Of a stretch of 64,000 nt of DNA, positions 47,990-56,477 are shown piece by piece. How positions within the stretch are numbered: the first letter of the stretch is position 1; each line of letters starts with the position of its first letter. The position numbers and the translations under genes are program-made. Below the pieces are notes generated by a model, which was not told where the DNA came from, made no database searches, and saw nothing but the letters and a program-made list of their open reading frames with translations. The stretch is from Flavobacterium luteolum (GTDB lineage: Bacteria; Bacteroidota; Bacteroidia; Flavobacteriales; Flavobacteriaceae). The stretch is taken from NCBI RefSeq assembly GCF_027111275.1, contig NZ_CP114286.1, positions 1,426,001 to 1,490,000 on the forward strand, read 5' to 3'.

Positions 47990-49264
47990 CTACTCTTTTA
48001 AAGCTTTTACCAAAACTTTATCAATCTTAACGCCGTCCATGTCGATAACTTCTAGGACGAATTTCTGCCAAACTAATTTTTCTCCTTCTTTTGGAATATG
48101 AGAAAGTTCAGTCATAATCATTCCGCTTACAGTGTTTACTTCGTAATCGTTTGTTAATTCATCTAACTCGAAATAAGTTAAGAAATCGTGTAACGAATAA
48201 TGTCCGTCAACCAACCAAGAACCATCTTCTCTCTCTATTAGCTGAAATTCATCTTTATAAAATTCTGCAGCATCACCAACTAAAGCTTCCAAAATATCAT
48301 TAAGAGTAATCATTCCCTGAAAAACTCCATATTCATCTGAAACTAAAGCATAGTGGACACCCGTTTTTTTGAAATTCTCTAAAGCTTTATATGCCGTTGT
48401 TTGCTCCATTAAATAGGGTGCGTCAGACATGATTGCCGCTAAATCAAAATTATCGCTTTCGATGTTAGCAAAAATATTTTTAAGTGTTACGACTCCAACA
48501 ATATCATCGTAATTATCATTGTAAACAGGATAAACCGCATGCAAATCCTGAACTACTAATTCTTTGATTTTTTCTTTATCTGCTTTTAATGGCAACATAT
48601 CTACCGACTTGCGGTGCGTCATTAAAGAATTTACTTTTCTATCTCCGATATGAAAAACACGCTCCACAATATCTTGCTCAATTTCCTGAACCTCTCCTAC
48701 TTCGGTTCCTTCTTTGATAATAGCTTTAATTTCTTCTTCCGTCACTTTTCCGTCGGCAGTTGGTTTTATCTGAAGAACATTCAGTAAAAAATCTGTTGAA
48801 GAAGTTAACAACCAAATAAATGGTGCCGTAATAATCGAAATCACTTTCATTGGCATTGCAACCATTTTAGCAATAGCTTCTGGATAATTTAATCCAATTC
48901 GTTTTGGAAGTAATTCTCCCAAAACCAATGAGAAAAAAGTCAAAACTACAACTACAATCCCAACAGCAATTGAATGTGCGTAAGGTTTAAAAACTGCAAT
49001 TCCTGCAACAAAAAGCTCAACATCTGCTGTGATTTTGTCACCAGAATAAATACCAGTCAAAATTCCGATTAAGGTAATTCCGATTTGTACTGTCGATAAA
49101 AACTTATTTGGGGAATTGGCTAAATCGAGCGCTGTTTTAGCACTTTTGTTGCCTTTTTTCGCTGCTGTTTCGAGCCTGTTTTTACGGGCCGAAATCAAGG
49201 CGATTTCAGACATGGAGAAAACTCCGTTTAATAGAATTAGAAAAAATATTATTAGTATTTCCAA
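47990..49264 (-). CDS. CNNM/CorC family transporter (DUF21 and CBS domains, hemolysin-like)
   Basis: 424 residues. N-terminal DUF21 membrane domain with three to four helices (MEILIIFFLILLNGVFSMSE, NSPNKFLSTVQIGITLIGIL, LGELLPKRIGLNYPEAIAKM), then two CBS domains (~195-320; MTHRKSVDMLPL, HAVYPVYNDNYDDIVGVV) and a CorC_HlyC domain at the C-terminus. Such proteins export Mg/Co or regulate cation levels; the name hemolysin is historical. Single gene after adk on the same strand with a 204-bp gap holding a dyad at 49428-49443. Confidence 0.92.
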   Translation of the reverse strand: MEILIIFFLILLNGVFSMSEIALISARKNRLETAAKKGNKSAKTALDLANSPNKFLSTVQIGITLIGILTGIYSGDKITADVELFVAGIAVFKPYAHSIAVGIVVVVLTFFSLVLGELLPKRIGLNYPEAIAKMVAMPMKVISIITAPFIWLLTSSTDFLLNVLQIKPTADGKVTEEEIKAIIKEGTEVGEVQEIEQDIVERVFHIGDRKVNSLMTHRKSVDMLPLKADKEKIKELVVQDLHAVYPVYNDNYDDIVGVVTLKNIFANIESDNFDLAAIMSDAPYLMEQTTAYKALENFKKTGVHYALVSDEYGVFQGMITLNDILEALVGDAAEFYKDEFQLIEREDGSWLVDGHYSLHDFLTYFELDELTNDYEVNTVSGMIMTELSHIPKEGEKLVWQKFVLEVIDMDGVKIDKVLVKALKE

Positions 49265-49427
49265 TTGATAGGGGATTCGTTATAAAATGGTCTCGTTAAA
49301 TGTAATTTGTAATCTTAAATATTAATGGCTGTTAATTAAAAAACTAATTTTTCTAACCCAAAAACTTTGATTGTCAAAAACATTTGAAAAGCCCGTTTTA
49401 GAGTTAGAAAAATAGTTTTTTTTGCAT

Positions 49428-49443
49428 CCCGATAATTATCAGG
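49428..49443. repeat. 16-bp dyad CCCGATAATTATCAGG
   Basis: A near-perfect palindrome (seven of eight base pairs) 26 bp after the adk stop. Related CCCGATA...TATCGGG palindromes are, to my knowledge, frequent between genes in Flavobacterium. On the minus strand no T-run follows it, so it is not a clear terminator. Confidence 0.5.
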
Positions 49444-49468
49444 TTGTAACGTACAGCTTAAAAAGCTT

Positions 49469-50041
49469 CTACAAATTATCTATAACTGACGTTAAGCGCT
49501 CTGTAATTTGTTCAATAGTTCCGATACCGTCTACGGCATGAAATTTATTTTGTTCTTTATAATATCCAATAAGCGGAGCTGTTTTCTCATTGTATTCCTG
49601 ATATCTTACACGAATTTTTTCTTCGTCCTGATCGTCAGCTCTTCCGCTTGTTTTTCCTCTTTCAAGTAAACGTGCAACCAAAATCTCATCATCAGCTTCT
49701 AAAGCGATTGTTGCTGTTACGCTTGATCCAATTGTTGGCAAAAATTTATCTAAAGCTTCAGCCTGATTGATTGTTCTTGGATAACCGTCGAATAAAAATC
49801 CTGCTGTATCTGGGTGTTTTTTTACCTCATCAATTAACATTGCAGTTGTTACTTCGCAAGGAACCAATTCTCCATTGTCCATAAAAACTCTTGCTTTTTT
49901 TCCTAGTTCAGTATCATTTTTTAAATTGAAACGAAAAATATCTCCTGTTGAAAGGTGTGTTAAATTGTATTTTTCTTTTAAAAATTCTGCCTGAGTTCCT
50001 TTTCCTGCACCAGGCTTTCCAAATAAAACGATGTTAATCAT
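49469..50041 (-). CDS. adk: Adenylate kinase
   Basis: 190 residues. P-loop FGKPGAGKGTQAEFL, AMP-site HLSTGDIFR and FDGYPRTINQAEALD, and LLERGKTSGRADDQDEEKI at the LID, which is the short type without zinc cysteines. It equilibrates ATP, ADP and AMP. It follows hpt by 65 bp and is probably co-transcribed, giving a purine-nucleotide pair. In many phyla adk is beside secY; here it is separate. Confidence 0.97.
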   Translation of the reverse strand: MINIVLFGKPGAGKGTQAEFLKEKYNLTHLSTGDIFRFNLKNDTELGKKARVFMDNGELVPCEVTTAMLIDEVKKHPDTAGFLFDGYPRTINQAEALDKFLPTIGSSVTATIALEADDEILVARLLERGKTSGRADDQDEEKIRVRYQEYNEKTAPLIGYYKEQNKFHAVDGIGTIEQITERLTSVIDNL

Positions 50042-50106
50042 AATTATGAGTGTTGTTACTTCTTATTTTTTCAGAAGTCTTTAAATGAATATATAGTTGT
50101 GTTTTG

Positions 50107-50637
50107 TTATTCTGCTAATTTGTAAATTTCGGTTAAGTTTCTTCCTAAACCATCATAGTCTAACCCGTAACCAACAATAAATTTGTTCGGAATTCTAATT
50201 CCGATATAATCTATTTTTATATCTTTTTTATAAGCTTCTGGTTTAAAAAACAATGTCGCAATTTTAAAATGTTTTACATTCTGCGCTTTAAACAAGTGCT
50301 TTAATTCTTCGATTGTGTTTCCGGTATCAATAATATCTTCGATGATAATTACCGTTCTTCCAGACAAATCTTGGTTAATTCCAATTAGTTCCTTAACGGC
50401 ATTGGTTGTTTCAGTTCCTTCATACGATGCCATTTTGATAAACGAAACCTCGCATGGTTTTTTATATTTTTTCAGAAAATCTGACACCACCATAAAAGCA
50501 CCATTCAAAACTCCAATAAAAATTGGTGTATCATCTCCAAAATCATCTTCTACCTGAGCAACTATTTTAGTTAAAGCAAAATCAATTTCTTTAGCCGAAA
50601 TAAACGGAACAAATTGTTTATCGTGAAGTTGTATCAT
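50107..50637 (-). CDS. hpt: Hypoxanthine phosphoribosyltransferase
   Basis: 176 residues from MIQLHDKQFVPFI; an in-frame ATG nine codons upstream (50664) overlaps the -7 box and is less likely. The PRPP-binding motif VIIIEDIIDTGNTI, the catalytic region and GVLNGAFMVVSDFL, SFIKMASYEGTET are visible. It salvages hypoxanthine and guanine to IMP and GMP. First gene of a probable hpt-adk transcript. Confidence 0.94.
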   Translation of the reverse strand: MIQLHDKQFVPFISAKEIDFALTKIVAQVEDDFGDDTPIFIGVLNGAFMVVSDFLKKYKKPCEVSFIKMASYEGTETTNAVKELIGINQDLSGRTVIIIEDIIDTGNTIEELKHLFKAQNVKHFKIATLFFKPEAYKKDIKIDYIGIRIPNKFIVGYGLDYDGLGRNLTEIYKLAE

Positions 50638-50661
50638 TATTTTTCTTTTTAAAATAATGGA

Positions 50662-50669
50662 CAAAGATA
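50662..50669 (-). promoter_or_regulatory. -7 box of hpt promoter
   Basis: TATCTTTG on the minus strand fits TAnnTTTG, 24 nt before the hpt ATG at 50637. A TTTG is 26 nt further upstream, longer than ideal. Confidence 0.45.
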
Positions 50670-50823
50670 CAGAATTACAACTTAACTGCTTCTATCAAAA
50701 TAAACTGTATCGAGATATTTTTTGTGAATGTTAAATATCAGTTAATGTTTACAAATCATTTTTTGACACTAGAGGAATTTTAAGTAAATTGTTGTGATAT
50801 AATTATTTAACTCCAAAAAACCA

Positions 50824-52107
50824 ATGAAAAAATCCTTAACCCTATTTTCTATACCACTATTAGCCTTAATGACTGCCTGTAACGGACAAGTTAAAAAAGA
50901 AGAAAAAGAAGCCCTTGCCAAACAGCCTGCAAATGTTGTAAAAACTGCCATCGGAGATATTACGCTTCCTCCACCCTACGCAACCGAATCTAAAACCAAA
51001 AATAGCAAAGTAATTGGCTGGCCAGAAGGCAAAACGCCAAAAGCGCCTGAAGGTTTTACAGTAACTAAATTTGCTGACGGTTTTCAGAATCCGCGTTGGA
51101 GTTATATAGGTCCAAACAATGATATTTTTGTGGTTGAAAGTGGCACCAGAACAAGCAAAAACCAAATTATAGTTTTGCGTGACAATGATAAAGACGGAAA
51201 GTATGAAACTCGCGAAGTTTTTATTTCTGGTTTAAACAGGCCTTTAGGAATGTTAATCCTAAAAGACTTTTTTTATATTGCCAATACTGACGGACTTTAC
51301 CGTTATCCTTATAAAAATGCACCATTAAAATTAGAAACTCAAGGAACTAAAATTGTTGAACTTCCTGCTGGCGGATACAACAATCACTGGACAAGAAGTT
51401 TGCTTGCTAATCCCGAAGGAACAAAAATTTATATTGGTGTTGGTTCTGGAAGCAATGTTGGAGAAAATGGAATGGATAAAGAAGTTCGCCGTGCAGCAAT
51501 TTTAGAAATTAACCCTGATGGAACCGGCGAAAAAATCTACGCTGACGGACTTAGAAATCCAATGGGAATGGATTGGAATCCAGCCAACAAAAAAGAACTT
51601 TGGACAGCGGTAAATGAAAGAGATGAACTTGGAGATGATTTAGTTCCAGATTATATTACGAGTGTAAAAAGAGGCGGTTTCTACGGATGGCCTTACTCCT
51701 ATTTTGGAAGTATTCCTGATCCAAGATGGAAAGGGAAAGGTGAACGAAAAGATTTGATAAAAAAAGCTATTGTTCCCGATGTTCCTGTTGGCGCTCATAC
51801 TGCTTCTTTAGGATTGGCATTTTACACGAAAGATGCTTTTCCTGCAAAATACAGAAATGGCGCTTTCGTAGGTCAGCATGGTTCTTGGAATCGATCTAAA
51901 ATTTCGGGTTATAAAGTGTTATTTGTTCCTTTTAAAGATGGAAAACCTTCAGGAAAACCAGAAGATTTTTTAACTGGTTTTATTTCTGATGAAGATAAAG
52001 CCGAAGTCTACGGACGTCCAGTTGCTGTAACGGTTATGAATGACGGATCGCTTTTGGTAAATGATGACAGCGGAAATACCATTTGGAAGGTTACAGCAAA
52101 GAAATAA
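50824..52107 (+). CDS. Sorbosone dehydrogenase-like PQQ/beta-propeller lipoprotein
   Basis: 427 residues with lipobox LMTAC (Cys19). The mature part is a six-bladed propeller of the glucose/sorbosone dehydrogenase superfamily: DGFQNPRWSYIGPNNDIFVV, GGYNNHWTRSLLANPEGTKI, DGLRNPMGMDWNPA, RGGFYGWPYSYFG, HTASLGLAFY and FVGQHGSWNRSKISGYKV. Family members bind PQQ and calcium and oxidise sugars at the membrane; the substrate of this group is mostly unknown and some are only structural homologues. Single gene between hpt (divergent) and the palindrome before the TonB receptor. Confidence 0.85.
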   Translation: MKKSLTLFSIPLLALMTACNGQVKKEEKEALAKQPANVVKTAIGDITLPPPYATESKTKNSKVIGWPEGKTPKAPEGFTVTKFADGFQNPRWSYIGPNNDIFVVESGTRTSKNQIIVLRDNDKDGKYETREVFISGLNRPLGMLILKDFFYIANTDGLYRYPYKNAPLKLETQGTKIVELPAGGYNNHWTRSLLANPEGTKIYIGVGSGSNVGENGMDKEVRRAAILEINPDGTGEKIYADGLRNPMGMDWNPANKKELWTAVNERDELGDDLVPDYITSVKRGGFYGWPYSYFGSIPDPRWKGKGERKDLIKKAIVPDVPVGAHTASLGLAFYTKDAFPAKYRNGAFVGQHGSWNRSKISGYKVLFVPFKDGKPSGKPEDFLTGFISDEDKAEVYGRPVAVTVMNDGSLLVNDDSGNTIWKVTAKK

Positions 52108-52150
52108 AGTCCAATTCCGTAAATTATCGGAACAAATTATAAAAAGAAAA

Positions 52151-52290
52151 TTTTAAACACATAGAGACATAGATTTTTGTTTAAAAAGATGTTATTAAGA
52201 AAATTAGTTTTCGCACATAGTTACTATGTGCTTTTGACAAGTAAAACGCCTTTTTTGCCTCAATCAATGCTATGTTTCTATGTGTTAAAA
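52151..52290. repeat. Nested palindromic element of the ACATAG type (family D)
   Basis: Outer arms TTTTAAACACATAGAGACAT (start 52151) and CTATGTTTCTATGTGTTAAA (start 52270) are inverted repeats with about two differences, 97 bp apart. Between them lies a perfect inner hairpin GCACATAG-TTA-CTATGTGC (52213-52231). It fills the space between the sorbosone dehydrogenase-like gene and the TonB receptor. Confidence 0.85.
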
Positions 52291-52320
52291 ATAAAAACGC
52301 ACTTTTAACTCCGCTCATTT

Positions 52321-54411
52321 ATGCCTTTTCAAAAATGTTTTCTTTTTCTTTTGATTCTTTTTATTTCTAAAAATATTTCAGCACAAGAAAATATTGATTC
52401 TACCAAAACTCAAAAACTAAACGAAGTTTTAATAAGTCCACTTCATATTAATCGAGATTTGCAGAACAGCCCCACTTCAATTGGTATTTTATCTGAAAAA
52501 GAATTACTTCGAAATAATACAACTGACATCAGCAATGTAATCAATACGATTCCGGGTGTTTTTATGCAATCGTCAAACATTACTACAACCCGAATTTCGA
52601 TTCGCGGAATTGGTGCTAGAACTCCATACGGAACCAATAAAATCAGAGCTTTTTATGGAAGAATTCCATTGACTTCTGGGAATAGTGAAACCGTAATTGA
52701 CGATATTGATCTTCAAAATATCGATCAAGTTGAAGTTATAAAAGGACCGCTTTCGAGTATTTACGGCGCAGGTTTAGGCGGTGCGATTTTGATCTCGCCA
52801 GAAACATTTAATAACGGAAATTATCAAACTGAAGTAAGTTCTGTTTTCGGCTCTTTTGGATTATTGAAAAACAGAGTTGGTTTTAATTTGAATGAAAAAA
52901 ATGCTTCTTTAAATCTGAGTTATCACAATTTAAAAACAAATGGCTGGCGTGAAAATAGCGACTACAATCGTGAAGGAATTACGCTTGGTGGAGAATTATT
53001 CAGAAAGAAAAACAGCAAACTGACCTATTTCTCCAATTATACTTATTTGAAAGCTTATATTCCGAGTTCAATCAACAAAACCACTTTCGAAAATAATCCA
53101 CAAGCGGGTGCACCAACTTGGGTGGCTTCAAAAGGATTTAAAGAATACAAATCGACTTTGGGCGGATTGGCTTATGATTTTAAAATTAATGATCATTTAA
53201 ATAATTCAACTTCAATTTTCATCAATTATAAAGACAGCAACGAACCACGACCTTTTGATATTTTGCGCCAATATACTTTTGCTTCGGGCGTGAGAACACA
53301 GTTTTCTGGAGATTTCAATATTGGAAAAATCAAAAATCAATTTATTACTGGACTGGAATATTTCAGAGATAATTATAGCGGAAATACTTTTCAAAATCTC
53401 TATCTGCAAAATAATGGAAATGGAAGTTTGCAAGGCGATCAACTTACGGCAACCAATCAGAAAAGGCGTTTTTACAACATTTTTTCGCAAATCAGAACTT
53501 TACTTTCGGAACATTTTGAACTTCAGGCAGGTTTAAATTATAATAAGACCAAATTTGAACTTCAGAATGATTTTTCCCCTTCCGCAAATAATCCAGTGGA
53601 GCATTATAGTTATGATGGCATTTTTTCGCCTCAACTTTCATTTTTATTTAAGCCAAATGAAATTCAGACTTTTTACTTCTCTGTAAGCCGAGGATTTTCT
53701 CTTCCTGCAACTGAAGAGACTTTAACAAGCACGGGAAATATCAATTCAGACATTAAACCAGAAACAGGTTATAATTTTGAATTGGGCGGAAAATTGCATT
53801 TTTTCAACAAAAAATTGTACGCCCAAATTGCCATTTACCGAATGGAAATTAAAGATTTATTAGTTGCCAAGAGAATTGGCGATGATCAATACGAAGGCGT
53901 AAATGCTGGGAAAACCTTTCATGAAGGAATCGAAATTTCGTTAAATCACAATTGTCCGATAAATCGGATTTTCAATTTAAACTCTTATGTCGGCGCTTCC
54001 ATCGGGAATTATGAATTCAAAGAATTTGTCGACAACGGAAATGATTATTCAGGAAACAAACTAACTGGAGTTCCTGCCAATACTGCAAGTACTGGTTTTA
54101 ATTTGAATACCAATTCAGGTTTTTATTTTTCAGCCGATTTTCAATTCACAGATAAAATTCCGATGAATGATTCAAATACCAATTTTTCAGATTCTTATTC
54201 TTTACTAAATTTAAAAACAGGTTATCAATTTGAAATTTTGTCTGGATTAAAAGCGCATCTCGATGCAGGAATTAATAATGTTACAAACGAAAAATACGCT
54301 TCCATGATTTTGACCAATGCAACCGGAGTTGGAAATGCACAACCACGATTCTATTATCCAGGATTGCCTATAAACTATTACGGAATTATCTCATTAAATT
54401 ACTTATTTTAG
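52321..54411 (+). CDS. TonB-dependent outer-membrane receptor (FecA-like)
   Basis: 696 residues. Signal peptide ending NISAQ (~22). Plug domain ~40-160 (SPTSIGILSEKELLRNNTTD, NTIPGVFMQSSN, RISIRGIGARTPYGTNKIRA, VEVIKGPLSSIYGAGLGGAI) and a 22-strand barrel ending in a C-terminal aromatic (SLNYLF). The size and plug fit siderophore/metal-type receptors and not the larger SusC type; no carboxypeptidase-like N-terminal domain is present. Ligand unknown. It starts 30 bp after the family-D palindrome. Confidence 0.9.
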   Translation: MPFQKCFLFLLILFISKNISAQENIDSTKTQKLNEVLISPLHINRDLQNSPTSIGILSEKELLRNNTTDISNVINTIPGVFMQSSNITTTRISIRGIGARTPYGTNKIRAFYGRIPLTSGNSETVIDDIDLQNIDQVEVIKGPLSSIYGAGLGGAILISPETFNNGNYQTEVSSVFGSFGLLKNRVGFNLNEKNASLNLSYHNLKTNGWRENSDYNREGITLGGELFRKKNSKLTYFSNYTYLKAYIPSSINKTTFENNPQAGAPTWVASKGFKEYKSTLGGLAYDFKINDHLNNSTSIFINYKDSNEPRPFDILRQYTFASGVRTQFSGDFNIGKIKNQFITGLEYFRDNYSGNTFQNLYLQNNGNGSLQGDQLTATNQKRRFYNIFSQIRTLLSEHFELQAGLNYNKTKFELQNDFSPSANNPVEHYSYDGIFSPQLSFLFKPNEIQTFYFSVSRGFSLPATEETLTSTGNINSDIKPETGYNFELGGKLHFFNKKLYAQIAIYRMEIKDLLVAKRIGDDQYEGVNAGKTFHEGIEISLNHNCPINRIFNLNSYVGASIGNYEFKEFVDNGNDYSGNKLTGVPANTASTGFNLNTNSGFYFSADFQFTDKIPMNDSNTNFSDSYSLLNLKTGYQFEILSGLKAHLDAGINNVTNEKYASMILTNATGVGNAQPRFYYPGLPINYYGIISLNYLF

Positions 54412-54434
54412 CATTGTACTAAATACAAAAAACA

Positions 54435-54986
54435 ATGCCATCTGAATTGCAAAAAAAATTGGATTATGTTAATGCTTATAGAGAAAATCGTCTAAAAGCA
54501 GCGCAGGATGTTTTAGAAAACCCATCGCTTTTTAGTGAATTGGTTTCGATTTGCTTTTCACCAGAAGATAAAAACAATCATAAAGCCTGCTGGATTTTAG
54601 AATTTGTTTCGTACGAAGAATTGCTTTGGCTACAACCACATCTTGATTTTTTCTGTTCGAATTTGAAAATTTTAAAAGACGAAAGTTCCATGCGTCCGAT
54701 TGCAAAAGTGACACAACTTTTAGTAAAATCGCATTATAAGAAAAACGAAAACGGAATTCAGCTTTCTGAAGAAAATCTTCAAGATTGTATTGAAGCCTCT
54801 TTTGATTGGCTGATTAATGACACCAAAGTCGCCACAAAAGCCTACTCTATTCGCACTTTATATATACTAGGAAATTACTACGACTGGATTCATCCCGAGT
54901 TAAAAGTCATAATCGACAAAGATTTCGGAGATCATTCCGCAGCCTACAAAGCCGTTGCCAAAGAAGTTTTGAAGAAAATAAAGTAG
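54435..54986 (+). CDS. Conserved all-helical protein of unknown function (HEAT/ARM-like)
   Basis: 183 residues predicted all-helical and soluble, with repeats of about 35-40 residues such as AAQDVLENPSLFSELVSICF, HKACWILEFVSYEELLWLQP and KVATKAYSIRTLYILGNYYD, resembling HEAT/ARM repeats. I know the type from Flavobacteriia but not a function; a label of adenylosuccinate lyase sometimes seen for similar proteins is not supported, since none of its signature motifs occur. It follows the TonB receptor by 23 bp and may be its operon mate. Confidence 0.75.
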   Translation: MPSELQKKLDYVNAYRENRLKAAQDVLENPSLFSELVSICFSPEDKNNHKACWILEFVSYEELLWLQPHLDFFCSNLKILKDESSMRPIAKVTQLLVKSHYKKNENGIQLSEENLQDCIEASFDWLINDTKVATKAYSIRTLYILGNYYDWIHPELKVIIDKDFGDHSAAYKAVAKEVLKKIK

Positions 54987-54997
54987 TTTTTTTTTAG

Positions 54998-55166
54998 CCA
55001 CAGATTAAAAGAATTAAAAAAGATTTTCCATTTCTGTCTTTTTGCCACGAATTACACGAATTCGCACTAATTTTTAAAGTTAGATTGAAAAAAAAATAAT
55101 TTGTGAAAATTTGTGTAATTCGTGGCAGACAAAAAAAATCCTTTCTAATCCTTTTAATCTGTGGCA
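54998..55166. repeat. Double nested palindrome, GCCACAGATT / GCCACGAATT type (family C)
   Basis: An outer pair of arms (54998-55028 with 55134-55166, GCCACAGATTAAAAG versus CTTTTAATCTGTGGC) encloses an inner pair (55045-55076 with 55094-55127, GCCACGAATTACAC versus GTGTAATTCGTGGC). Each arm pair agrees at about 85-90 percent of positions. The whole element spans ~170 bp between the HEAT-like gene and purK; a shorter relative is at 63474-63518. Confidence 0.9.
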
Positions 55167-55178
55167 GAAAAAACTAAA

Positions 55179-55211
55179 TTTTGGCTAAAAAAAGATTAAA
55201 AAGTATCTTTG
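55179..55211 (+). promoter_or_regulatory. Promoter of purK
   Basis: TTTG (55179-55182), 21 nt, TATCTTTG (55204-55211), both matching the Bacteroidota consensus. It begins 12 bp after the family-C palindrome, and the leader to the purK ATG is about 12 nt. Confidence 0.7.
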
Positions 55212-55228
55212 CAAAAACACAACACAAA

Positions 55229-56380
55229 ATGAATTATTTTTCTTCTGATTTTAAATTAGGAATATTAGGTGGCGGACAATTAGGCAAAATGCTTTTGTTC
55301 GACACCAGAAAATTTGACATACAAACTTACGTTCTAGATCCAAGCGACGAAGCGCCGAGTAAAATTGCCTGCAACAAATTCTTTCAAGGCGATTTAATGG
55401 ACTATGAAACGGTTTATAATTTCGGAAAACAAGTCGATGTTCTAACTTTTGAAATCGAATTGGTAAACCTTGAAGCTTTAACACAATTAGAAAACGAAGG
55501 TTTAAAAATATATCCATCTCCAAAAACCTTAAAAGGAATTCAGAATAAAGGCGTTCAAAAAGAATTTTACGCTAAAAACAATATCCCAACCGCACCATTC
55601 GAAAGATTTGAAAATTTAGAAAGTCTAAAATCTAAAATCAACGATCTAAAATTACCTTTTGTATGGAAATGTACCGAATTTGGTTATGATGGAAATGGTG
55701 TGAAAATAGTTCGCGAAGTTTCAGATTTAGATAATCTTCCAAATGTAGAATGCATTGCCGAAACTATGGTTCCGTTCAAAAACGAATTGGCGGTAATTGT
55801 GGTTAGAAATCCATCAAGAGAGATGAAAACCTATCCGGTTGTCGAAATGGAATTTCATCCAGAAGCAAACCAAGTTGAATATGTAATTTGTCCAGCAAGA
55901 ATCGATGATAAAGTTGCTGAAAAAGCCAGAGCGATTGCTTTACAAGTTTCAGAGAACTTTAACCACGTTGGTCTTTTGGCTGTTGAAATGTTCCAAACTC
56001 AGGACGACGAAATTTTAGTAAACGAAGTTGCTCCTCGCCCACACAATTCTGGTCATTATTCTATTGAAGCAAGTTATACTTCACAATTCGAAAATCACTT
56101 ACGTGCGATTTTAGATCTTCCGTTAGGAAACACAGATAGCAAAGTTGCCGGAATTATGGTAAATTTAGTGGGTGCAGAAGGTCATTCTGGAAATGTTATT
56201 TATGAAAACATCGAAACCATTTTAGGATGGGATGGCGTTACGCCACATATCTACGGTAAAAAACAAACGCGTCCTTTCAGAAAAATGGGTCACGTGACAA
56301 TCGTAAATGAAAATATGGCTGAGGCGAGAAGAATTGCACAGGAAGTGAAAAACACTATTAAAGTGATTAGTGGTCAGTAA
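55229..56380 (+). CDS. purK: 5-(Carboxyamino)imidazole ribonucleotide synthase
   Basis: 383 residues from MNYFSSDFKLGILGGGQLGK; the open frame reaches back to 55181 but that part lies inside the promoter. PurK is an ATP-grasp enzyme that carboxylates AIR to N5-CAIR in purine synthesis. The signatures LGILGGGQLGKML, KCTEFGYDGNGVKIV, NEVAPRPHNSGHYSIEA and HIYGKKQTRPFRKMGHVT are intact. The final codons SGQ and the stop lie inside a repeated 12-mer (56367-56378) of the family-A repeat. purE follows after 97 bp. Confidence 0.97.
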   Translation: MNYFSSDFKLGILGGGQLGKMLLFDTRKFDIQTYVLDPSDEAPSKIACNKFFQGDLMDYETVYNFGKQVDVLTFEIELVNLEALTQLENEGLKIYPSPKTLKGIQNKGVQKEFYAKNNIPTAPFERFENLESLKSKINDLKLPFVWKCTEFGYDGNGVKIVREVSDLDNLPNVECIAETMVPFKNELAVIVVRNPSREMKTYPVVEMEFHPEANQVEYVICPARIDDKVAEKARAIALQVSENFNHVGLLAVEMFQTQDDEILVNEVAPRPHNSGHYSIEASYTSQFENHLRAILDLPLGNTDSKVAGIMVNLVGAEGHSGNVIYENIETILGWDGVTPHIYGKKQTRPFRKMGHVTIVNENMAEARRIAQEVKNTIKVISGQ

Positions 56381-56395
56381 TTTTTAGTGGTCAGT
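56367..56395. repeat. Direct repeat TTAGTGGTCAGT (family A half-element)
   Basis: Two identical 12-mers at 56367-56378 and 56384-56395. The first encodes the end of PurK and contains part of its stop codon. The core AGTGGTCAGT is shared with the palindrome at 56968-57047. Confidence 0.75.
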
Positions 56396-56422
56396 TTACA
56401 GTTTAAAACTATAATATTTTTT

Positions 56423-56466
56423 AAGTATCAGGAATAACTTGAAACCTGAAACTTAAAATTTGAAAC
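56423..56466. repeat. Family-B repeat between purK and purE
   Basis: AACTTGAAACCTGAAACTTA (start 56437) and TTGAAAC repeat the TTGAAACCTGAAACTTGAA unit. AAGTATCAGG (56423-56432) and CCTGAAACTT (56445-56454) can pair with one mismatch. Confidence 0.75.
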
Positions 56467-56477
56467 AAATAAAAAAC

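Noticed and set aside
54435..54986. Adenylosuccinate lyase
   Set aside because: The protein is only 183 residues, all helical and without the fumarase/aspartase superfamily signature.
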